Assembly: GCA_015231665.1 (NCBI GenBank) | Contig: JADGBD010000107.1 | Coordinates: 1 to 6,676, forward strand | Direction of reading: 5' to 3' | Length of the DNA: 6,676 nucleotides | Source: Gammaproteobacteria bacterium | GTDB lineage: Bacteria; Pseudomonadota; Gammaproteobacteria; Chromatiales; Chromatiaceae | Part shown: positions 1 to 4,765 of the stretch, piece by piece | How the letters are laid out: each line of letters starts with the position of its first letter | Numbering within the stretch: position 1 is the first letter of the stretch | The notes under the pieces: model-generated | Told to the model about the DNA's origin: nothing | Database searches by the model: none | The model's input: the letters and a program-made list of their open reading frames with translations, nothing else | Program-made: the position numbers and the translations under genes

Positions 1-132
1 GGGGTGGGGTTGGTCAAACGGGAGTTTGTCGCCGCCGAGATCGACCCGGTGGCGCTGCAGCTGATGCGCGGGATCAAGCAGGTGTTTGACCCCAACAACA
101 TCCTCAATCCGGGCAAGGGTCTGCCGCTGTGA
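1..132 (+). CDS. FAD-linked oxidase C-terminus (GlcD / D-lactate dehydrogenase-like), partial
   Basis: Only the last 43 residues are in the window; the gene begins upstream. The reading frame starts at base 1 and stops at TGA 130-132. The tail contains GVGLVKREF, then a helix ending MRGIKQVFDPNNILNPGKGLPL. The pattern 'K..FDP..ILNPGK' is the hallmark end of the FAD-oxidase C-terminal domain in flavoproteins such as glycolate oxidase GlcD, D-lactate dehydrogenase and D-2-hydroxyglutarate dehydrogenase. These enzymes oxidise a 2-hydroxy acid to a 2-keto acid and pass electrons to the respiratory chain or another acceptor. The family call is secure, but the substrate cannot be told from the tail. 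The gene converges on the next one with one base between the stops. Confidence 0.85.
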   Translation, partial: GVGLVKREFVAAEIDPVALQLMRGIKQVFDPNNILNPGKGLPL

Positions 133-133
133 A

Positions 134-844
134 TCAGCTCGGCTGGTAGCTGGCCTTGTTGCCCAGATAATTGCTCACCAACTGCTCGGTGACCTCGGCA
201 TCAAAGGGCTTGAGGCCGCTGACCACCAGCTTCTTGAAGCCCTGGCCCACCTGTTTGCCGTTGGCGCGAATGTTGAAGGCCAAACGCACATCGCCACGTT
301 TGCCGTTGACCTCCAGCCGATGCGCGGCGTGTTCCAGCTCGGGATCGGCAAAATCCAGATGATCCAGACGCACGGACATGCTCTCGTAGATCACCAGCGG
401 CCGCTCGGGGTTGATCATCACCCCCTGATCACGCAGCAGAGGCACCAGCACATGGGGGAAATTCTGCCCGGAAAAGGCCACATAGCTGCGCGCCATGGCC
501 GCCACCAGGTCCGCATCCCGGCGGGTCTCGCCCTCCCGCTCCACACTCAGGCAGACCCGTTCGCGCTCATCGGTCACGGCAAACTTGGCCGCCTCGGTGG
601 CGGGGAACTGCAGCAGGGCATCGGCGCCGACCATGCCGGAGAAGGTAAAGCACATCCCCATGCTCAGGCCATAACGCGCCAGCACCAGGGAAAACAACAA
701 ATCGCCGGGCACGCAAAAGCGCTTGGCGCTGGGGTCGTGGATCGGGTTGAAATCGCCCGCAATCTCCTTGGCAAAACGACTGGCCTGCTCCGGGGTAATG
801 CGCACCCCCTCGGCAGATTCTTGATAGAAAGACTGAAGAAACAT
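134..844 (-). CDS. DUF3581-type protein with MaoC-like hydratase motif
   Basis: This is a 236-residue protein of unknown function, matching what I recall of the DUF3581 family of gammaproteobacteria in length and N-terminal sequence. Residues 30-50 read GDFNPIHDPSAKRFCVPGDLL. That resembles the (R)-hydratase / MaoC hot-dog signature 'GDxNPxHxD...A', with Asp31 and His36 at the catalytic-type positions. By inference it is a hot-dog fold protein that may bind an acyl thioester, but no reaction is established. It is probably cytoplasmic, since there is no signal peptide or membrane segment. The ATG (complement of 842-844) has an AGGA ribosome site 7 nt upstream (complement of 852-855), which supports this start. 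It is transcribed alone, with a likely -10 box 30 nt ahead. The stop is one base from the stop of the convergent oxidase gene. Confidence 0.8.
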   Translation of the reverse strand: MFLQSFYQESAEGVRITPEQASRFAKEIAGDFNPIHDPSAKRFCVPGDLLFSLVLARYGLSMGMCFTFSGMVGADALLQFPATEAAKFAVTDERERVCLSVEREGETRRDADLVAAMARSYVAFSGQNFPHVLVPLLRDQGVMINPERPLVIYESMSVRLDHLDFADPELEHAAHRLEVNGKRGDVRLAFNIRANGKQVGQGFKKLVVSGLKPFDAEVTEQLVSNYLGNKASYQPS

Positions 845-851
845 GCGGCGG

Positions 852-879
852 TCCTGCTTTTTTCCAGCGCCGAAGTATA
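852..879 (-). promoter_or_regulatory. -10 box and ribosome site of the DUF3581-type gene
   Basis: On the - strand TATACT (complement of 874-879) matches the sigma-70 -10 consensus at five of six positions. It lies 29 nt before the ATG, which would give a short leader of about 23 nt. AGGA (complement of 852-855) is the ribosome site. I see no good -35 box 16-18 nt upstream; that stretch is purine/pyrimidine-biased repeat. The promoter would be weak or activator-dependent. Confidence 0.35.
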
Positions 880-917
880 CCTTGCTTGGGGAGGAGGAGT
901 TAGGTTGAGTAGGTGGT

Positions 918-1043
918 AGGAGATAGAGTCTTAGGATTTAGTCTGGTTCTGGGTTGCTCCAATATCCGCGGTGACTTATGCGTGCCGGCGCGCGCGAGTT
1001 TCACTCTGGCTTCTCACCACTAACTTCTAAACTTCTATCTCCT
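918..1043. repeat. Imperfect inverted repeat, AGGAGATAGA-type arms
   Basis: The left arm at 918-942 reads AGGAGATAGA followed by TCTTAG and TTTAGT elements. The reverse complement of 1019-1043 has the same AGGAGATAGA start and matches the left arm at 20 of 25 positions. The arms are about 76 bp apart. Both sit in purine-biased tracts (888-942 on +, 1010-1056 on -). The right arm together with the GC-rich centre looks like a dispersed intergenic repeat. I recall similar text at false ORF ends in purple sulfur bacteria, but I cannot verify that here. Confidence 0.45.
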
Positions 1044-1147
1044 TCCTCCCATCTCCCCGCGATAAATCGCTTTGCAGCGAAAGGCGCAAGCCGCAAAATG
1101 CTTGCCCTTACCTCTTTTGGAGCTGGCCATGTGTCCTGCCCATTTGC

Positions 1148-2290
1148 TTGACGCCGGAGTGGCTGCCCGCGGTGGCTGCTGAAGGGCATATCCGTGCCGC
1201 AGGGGCGCAGGATTTGTCTGCGCTGGTGGCGCTGGAGCAGCAGTGCTTCAGTGGCGATCGTATCTCCCGCAGGCAATTTCGCTATTTGCTGACCAAGGCC
1301 AATGCGGCGGTGCTGGTGATCGAGTCCGCCGGCCAGTTGCTGGGCGATGCGGTGCTGCTGTTCTCCCGTGCCACCTCGGTGGCGCGGCTCTACTCCCTGG
1401 CAGTGCGGCCGGAGCTGCGCGGTCAGGGCCTGGGCAAGCGCTTGATGAAGGCAGTAGAGGCCGAGGCCTGGGCCCATCACCGCGCCTATCTGCGCCTGGA
1501 GGTGCGCCAGGACAATCCGGCAGCGCTGCGGCTGTATCAGTCCCTCGGCTATCGCCGGCTGGGTGAGTATCCGGACTATTACGATGACCACATGGGCGCC
1601 TGGCGGCTGGAAAAGTCGCTGGCGGCCGATCTGCATCCGGAGCTGGCGCCGGTGCCCTTCTACGAGCAAAGCCTGGACTTCACCTGTGGCGCGGCCTCGC
1701 TGATGATGGCGATGAAATGCCTGGATCAGGGCTTTGAGATGTCGCGGCGCGAGGAACTGCGCCTCTGGCGCGAGGCCACCACCATTTTCATGAACTCCGG
1801 CCACGGCGGCTGCGGCCCCTATGGCCTGGCCCTGGCGGCGGTGAATCGGGGATTTGGCGTGGACATCTTTGTCAGTGAATCCGGCACCCATCTGGTGGAC
1901 TCGGTGCGCAATGAGGAGAAAAAAGAGGTGATTCGTCTGGTGCAGGAAGACATGTACGAGCAACTCATGGCCCGCGGCGTCTGCATCACCCCCTCCGGGG
2001 TGGGGATGGCAGAGATCGAGGCCTGCATGGCCAAGGGCGGGATTGCCCTGGTGCTCATCAGCTCCTGGCAGATATACGGCGAGCGCCAGGCCCACTGGGT
2101 GGTGGTGACCGGATACGACGACAATTTCATCTATGTCAACGACCCCTTCGTTGACCGCGAAGAGGGCGAAACACCCATGGATTCGATTCACATGCCGATT
2201 CTGCGCGCCAAGTTCGAGAGCATGGCCCGCTATGGCCGCGTCGGCTTGCAGGCGATGGTGGTGCTTTATCGGGGCGACGCCGATGCCTGA
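1148..2290 (+). CDS. GNAT N-acetyltransferase fused to C39-like cysteine peptidase (DUF3335 type)
   Basis: This is a 380-residue two-domain protein. Residues about 15-155 are a RimI-like GNAT domain. They carry the acetyl-CoA pyrophosphate loop RGQGLG (91-96) after the strand YSLAVRPEL, then the motif NPAALRLYQSLGY (123-135). Residues about 168-376 are a papain-like C39 domain with Cys180 in DFTCGAASL, His316 in AHWVVVTGYDD and Asp332 in YVNDPF, so the catalytic triad is complete. No transmembrane segments are present, unlike C39 domains of bacteriocin exporters; it is probably cytoplasmic. The family is known to pair with an RLAN-type RimK ligase, and here that gene overlaps its end by 8 nt. 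Substrates are unknown; acetylation of an amine and peptide trimming are inferred. The TTG start at 1148 is uncertain: no ATG lies in frame upstream, there is no Shine-Dalgarno sequence, and GTG 1172 is an alternative. Confidence 0.87.
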   Translation: MTPEWLPAVAAEGHIRAAGAQDLSALVALEQQCFSGDRISRRQFRYLLTKANAAVLVIESAGQLLGDAVLLFSRATSVARLYSLAVRPELRGQGLGKRLMKAVEAEAWAHHRAYLRLEVRQDNPAALRLYQSLGYRRLGEYPDYYDDHMGAWRLEKSLAADLHPELAPVPFYEQSLDFTCGAASLMMAMKCLDQGFEMSRREELRLWREATTIFMNSGHGGCGPYGLALAAVNRGFGVDIFVSESGTHLVDSVRNEEKKEVIRLVQEDMYEQLMARGVCITPSGVGMAEIEACMAKGGIALVLISSWQIYGERQAHWVVVTGYDDNFIYVNDPFVDREEGETPMDSIHMPILRAKFESMARYGRVGLQAMVVLYRGDADA

Positions 2291-3824
2291 GCATATCCTC
2301 CTGGTGGAACGCGCCAGCCACTGGAAGAACCTGGTGGAAGGCTGCCCGGTGATCACCGCCGCCGAATACCTCACCTCGCCGGTGTGGCAGCAAAAGCGCG
2401 ACCTGCGCATCGTCAACCTCTGCCGTTCCCAGCGCTATCTGGGCGAGGGCTACTACTGCTCCCTGCTCGCCGAGGCGCGCGGCCACAAGGTCATCCCATC
2501 GGTCCGCACCCTGCGGGATCTTAGCCGCAAGTCGCTGTATTCTCTGGAGACAGAAGATTTGGACAAGCGCGTGCAGCGGATTCTCGGCAAGCGTCACCGC
2601 GGGCTGGAGACCACCTCTTTCAGCATCACCCTGATGTTCGGCAACACCCCGCTGAAAGACCTGCAGGGGTTATCGCGGGAGCTGTTTGAATTTCTCCGCG
2701 CACCGCTGATGCGGGTGTCCTTCGAGAACCGCGGTGGCTGGCGCATCACCAGCATCAAGGCTCTGGGGCTGCGGGATCTGAGCGAGGATCAGGAACTGGA
2801 GTTCGCCGAAGCCCTCGGCGCCTATCTGAGCCGCCGCTGGCGGGCCCCCAAGCAACGCCGCCAGGCCAAGTATGATCTGGCGATACCCCACAATCCCGAG
2901 GAAAAGATGCCGCCCTCGGATCCCAAGGCCCTGCAGCGCTTCATCCGCGCCGCCAAGCGTGCCGGGTTTGACGCCGAGCTGATCCTGCCGCGGGATTTCG
3001 GCCGTCTCGGCGAGTTCGATGCCCTGCTCATCCGCGAGACCACCGCCATCGACCATCACACCTACCGCTTCTCGCGCAAGGCCGCCTCCGAGGGCCTGGT
3101 GGTGATCGACGACCCCGACTCCATCCTCCGCTGCACCAACAAGATCTATCTGGCGGAATTGCTCAACGCCCACAAGGTAGCCACCCCCAAGACCGTGGTG
3201 ATCCGCGAGAACGGCCTCGATGAGCTGGAGCAAAAACTTGACTACCCCATGGTGCTCAAGGTGCCGGACGGCTCCTTCTCCCTCGGCGTTTACAAGGTCG
3301 AAAGCCGCCCCGCGCTGGAGCAGGTGGCGCGGCGCATCTTCAAGGCCTCGGAGCTGATGCTCGCCCAGGCCTTCACCTACACCGACTTCGACTGGCGGGT
3401 GGGGATACTCGGCGGCAAACCCCTGTTTGTCTGCCAATACTTCATGTCCAAGGGCCACTGGCAGATCTACGACCACGACGGCCCGGAAGAGGCCGGGGAT
3501 TTCCGCACCCTGCCGGTGGATCAGGCGCCCAAGCGGGTGGTTGATACCGCTCTGAGGGCCGCCAACCTCATCGGCCGGGGGCTCTATGGGGTTGACCTCA
3601 AGGAGACTGACCAAGGCGTGGTGGTCATAGAGGTCAACGACAATCCCAGCATCGACGCCGGTGTGGAGGACAAGGTCCTCGGCGAGGGCCTCTACGATCA
3701 GATCATGGCCCACCTCTTCGCCCAGGTGGAGGCGGCCAAGAACAAGGGCGCCCGAGCCATGCCCGGCTATTTCGGCGACAAGGCGCCGAAACGCAGCCTG
3801 CCGCCCGATCCGGCTGAGGCATAG
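2283..3824 (+). CDS. RimK-type ATP-grasp ligase with RLAN N-terminal domain
   Basis: This is a 513-residue ligase expected to join an amino acid or amine to a carboxylate by way of an acyl-phosphate, using ATP. Residues about 3-165 match the RLAN (RimK-like ATP-grasp N-terminal) region. Residues about 195-275 form a linker/pre-ATP-grasp region, and about 275-482 the ATP-grasp fold. Visible elements are CTNKIYLAELL (284-294), the nucleotide-binding strand YPMVLKVPDGSFSLGVYK (321-338), DWRVGILGGKPLFVCQY (370-386), GVDLKE (436-441) and VVIEVNDNPSIDAGVED (447-463). The last two supply the Mg-binding Asp438, Glu450 and Asn452. The ATG at 2283 overlaps the GNAT-C39 stop (ATGCCTGA), which implies translational coupling. 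The frame is open to 2133, but that stretch lies inside the upstream gene and does not resemble the family. It is longer than ribosomal-S6 RimK (about 300 residues), so S6 is an unlikely target. Confidence 0.9.
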   Translation: MPEHILLVERASHWKNLVEGCPVITAAEYLTSPVWQQKRDLRIVNLCRSQRYLGEGYYCSLLAEARGHKVIPSVRTLRDLSRKSLYSLETEDLDKRVQRILGKRHRGLETTSFSITLMFGNTPLKDLQGLSRELFEFLRAPLMRVSFENRGGWRITSIKALGLRDLSEDQELEFAEALGAYLSRRWRAPKQRRQAKYDLAIPHNPEEKMPPSDPKALQRFIRAAKRAGFDAELILPRDFGRLGEFDALLIRETTAIDHHTYRFSRKAASEGLVVIDDPDSILRCTNKIYLAELLNAHKVATPKTVVIRENGLDELEQKLDYPMVLKVPDGSFSLGVYKVESRPALEQVARRIFKASELMLAQAFTYTDFDWRVGILGGKPLFVCQYFMSKGHWQIYDHDGPEEAGDFRTLPVDQAPKRVVDTALRAANLIGRGLYGVDLKETDQGVVVIEVNDNPSIDAGVEDKVLGEGLYDQIMAHLFAQVEAAKNKGARAMPGYFGDKAPKRSLPPDPAEA

Positions 3825-3846
3825 CCCAAAGCGCGCACCCAGCCGC

Positions 3847-3852
3847 AGGAGA
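3847..3852 (+). promoter_or_regulatory. Shine-Dalgarno AGGAGA of the YqaA-like gene
   Basis: AGGAGA is a strong ribosome site just after the ligase stop. From the AGGAG core the spacing is 4, 7 or 10 nt to the candidate start codons ATC 3856, GTC 3859 and ATC 3862. None of these is a usual initiator. The site argues that translation starts here and not at the ATG inside the ligase gene. Confidence 0.6.
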
Positions 3853-3861
3853 GCCATCGTC

Positions 3862-4278
3862 ATCGACTATCTGCTGCTGTTTGCATCGGCCTTTCTCGCC
3901 GCCACTCTGCTGCCGCTGTCCTCGGAACTGCTCCTCATCGGCCTGCTGCAGGCGGGTAGAGACCCGTTGCTGCTGGTCATCTTCGCCAGCCTGGGCAACG
4001 TCCTCGGCTCGGTGCTGAACTGGTGGCTCGGCCGCTATCTGCTGCACTTTCAAGACAGGCGCTGGTTTTATTTCAAACCCGAGCAGATCGAACGGGCCCA
4101 GCAGAGTTTCAATCGCTACGGCTTTTGGAGCCTGCTGCTGGCCTGGATGCCGCTGATTGGCGATGCCCTGACCCTGATCGCCGGAGTCATGCGCCTGCAC
4201 TTCGGTCTCTTCCTGCTGTTGGTCGCCACCGGCAAGACTTTGCGCTACCTGGTCTTGGTCTACTTTGCCGGTGGTTGA
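3862..4278 (+). CDS. YqaA-like DedA/VTT-family small membrane protein
   Basis: This inner-membrane protein of about 138 residues is close in length to E. coli YqaA (142). Shared features are ATLLPLSSE (14-22), GNVLGSVLNWWLGR (45-58), FNRYG (83-87), LLAWMPLIGDALTLIAGVMR (92-111) and the C-terminal GKTLRY (124-129). Hydrophobic stretches at about 4-30, 35-60, 88-110 and 114-136 suggest three to four membrane or re-entrant segments. YqaA has no firm function, while DedA relatives move lipid carriers. It follows the ligase by 37 nt with AGGAGA at 3847-3852, so it is probably co-transcribed. The oddity is the start: no ATG, GTG or TTG exists in frame between 3664 and this region. By alignment, translation should begin at codons 3856-3862 (ATC, GTC, ATC). 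I set it at ATC 3862. The nearest ATG (3661) would add an arginine/serine-rich stretch read from the ligase gene in another frame. Confidence 0.8.
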   Translation: MDYLLLFASAFLAATLLPLSSELLLIGLLQAGRDPLLLVIFASLGNVLGSVLNWWLGRYLLHFQDRRWFYFKPEQIERAQQSFNRYGFWSLLLAWMPLIGDALTLIAGVMRLHFGLFLLLVATGKTLRYLVLVYFAGG

Positions 4279-4304
4279 GGACTGTTGCGGGACTCGGCGG
4301 CCTC

Positions 4305-4406
4305 GTAGCCCGGATGGAGCGAAGCGGAATCCGGGGAGGCGCTGTGCCGCATACAAACGCTTGCCCAGCGGCCAACCCGGATTCCGTTGCACTTCATCCG
4401 GGCTAC
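4305..4406. repeat. REP doublet (GTAG-type), BIME-like; likely transcript end
   Basis: Two 31-nt units lie in inverted orientation, at 4305-4335 (+) and 4376-4406 (-), separated by 40 nt. They match at 27 of 31 positions. Each unit starts with the GTAG tetranucleotide and has a CCCGGAT ... ATCCGGG stem, the classic REP architecture recognised by RAYT transposases. The two units can also pair with each other into one long stem. The doublet lies 27 nt after the YqaA-like stop, so it could protect the mRNA 3' end or end transcription, although no T-run follows. Confidence 0.75.
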
Positions 4407-4496
4407 AACTCAACATCTCTGAGCGCCAGTACGGAATTTCCGGGATTCGGAGCTCCCAGGAGGAAAGGTAAGCCCAAATGATGTTTCACAGTAACA

Positions 4497-4547
4497 CTCT
4501 GCGTCCTCCGCGCTTCTCAGCGATCTCTGCGTCCGCTTTCCGCGTCC
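4497..4547. repeat. Imperfect repeat of CTCTGCGTCC units
   Basis: CTCTGCGTCC occurs exactly at 4497-4506 and 4525-4534, 28 nt apart, with a variant TTCCGCGTCC at 4538-4547. On the opposite strand it reads as GGACGCAGAG units. It has no coding or hairpin logic. It looks like the GCAGAG-type low-complexity repeat I recall from intergenic regions of several bacterial genomes. Confidence 0.4.
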
Positions 4548-4552
4548 AAAAA

Positions 4553-4645
4553 TCACTCCCGCCGCCAATCCTCCAGCAGCACATAGAGCACCGGCTGGGC
4601 TGAGATCGAGCCAATGGGTTCGAATCCATGAACTCCATGCGAGGC
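4553..4645 (-). pseudogene. Possible eroded gene end (30 codons)
   Basis: On the - strand a frame of 30 codons ends at TGA (complement of 4553-4555) and reads ...GSISAQPVLYVLLEDWRRE. The end has coding-like composition (VLYVLLEDW), yet the frame is closed by a stop at 4646-4648 and has no plausible start. It could be the surviving 3' end of a lost gene or a mobile repeat carrying one. I do not recognise the family, and chance is possible. Confidence 0.2.
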
Positions 4646-4649
4646 TCAG

Positions 4650-4714
4650 AATTGCGATTAATCCAATTGAAAGATAAAGAGAATATTTGTCTTCTTGGTT
4701 GAATGGGTTAAGAT
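4650..4714 (+). promoter_or_regulatory. Candidate promoter and dyad upstream of the TpsB gene
   Basis: TTGTCT (4687-4692) and TAAGAT (4709-4714) match the sigma-70 -35 and -10 boxes at four of six positions each, with a 16-nt spacer. They lie in the most AT-rich part of this otherwise GC-rich window and about 50 nt before the start codon. Just upstream is a dyad, AATTG-N9-CAATT (4650-4668), around the palindrome GATTAATC (4656-4663). It might be an operator. Both calls rest on pattern only. Confidence 0.3.
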
Positions 4715-4765
4715 GGGAGCCTCAACCAGAGCTATCTCAAGACTGAACAGAGTGTGATTCATCGC

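Larger units (their letters stand above)
845..1147. other. Intergenic region with purine-rich inverted repeat and small hairpins
   Basis: This is a divergent spacer of about 300 bp between the DUF3581-type gene and the GNAT-C39 gene. Besides the promoter near its left end it holds a biased inverted repeat (listed separately) with a GC-rich centre, gccggcgcgcgcg at 985-997. It also holds two overlapping small dyads, GCGATAAATCGC at 1059-1070 and TCGCTTTGCAGCGA at 1067-1080, which could form alternative hairpins in the leader of the GNAT-C39 mRNA. I see no convincing sigma-70 promoter for the rightward genes. Two 17-codon frames (1098-1151 and 1129-1182) overlap the start of the next gene; neither has recognisable sequence. 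Confidence 0.5.
4279..4765. other. Non-coding region between the cassette and tpsB
   Basis: This stretch of nearly 490 bp has no convincing intact gene. From left to right it holds a REP doublet (4305-4406), a strong AGGAGG (4458-4463) that lies 14 nt before an ATG and leads only into repeat sequence, a CTCTGCGTCC-type repeat (4497-4547), a possible eroded gene end on the - strand (4553-4645), and an AT-richer promoter region (about 4650-4760) for the TpsB gene. Confidence 0.6.

Noticed and set aside
86..919. + strand open frame (277 codons) opposite the DUF3581-type gene
   Set aside because: The - strand frame has a family match, a ribosome site and a -10 box; the + strand frame does not.
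2133..2282. 50-codon upstream extension of the RimK-type gene
   Set aside because: It lies wholly within the C39 coding region in another frame; ATG 2283 begins the recognisable ligase sequence and shows a normal 8-nt overlap.
1001..2416. Long - strand open frame (471 codons) opposite the GNAT-C39 gene
   Set aside because: It mirrors a gene with clear domains and catalytic motifs, is rich in His/Gln/Gly/Ala as antisense GC-rich frames are, and has no recognisable domain.
2670..3863. Long - strand open frame (397 codons) opposite the RimK-type ligase
   Set aside because: Antisense shadow of an ATP-grasp gene; its sequence has no family features and its composition is that of a reversed codon pattern.
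4478..4603. Short + strand frame after AGGAGG (starts MMFHSN)
   Set aside because: The ribosome site is 14 nt from the ATG and the frame reads straight through the CTCTGCGTCC repeat.
4615..4635. tRNA T-arm-like GGGTTCGAATCC
   Set aside because: Only two base pairs flank the TTCGAAT loop, and no acceptor, D or anticodon arm can be built around it.
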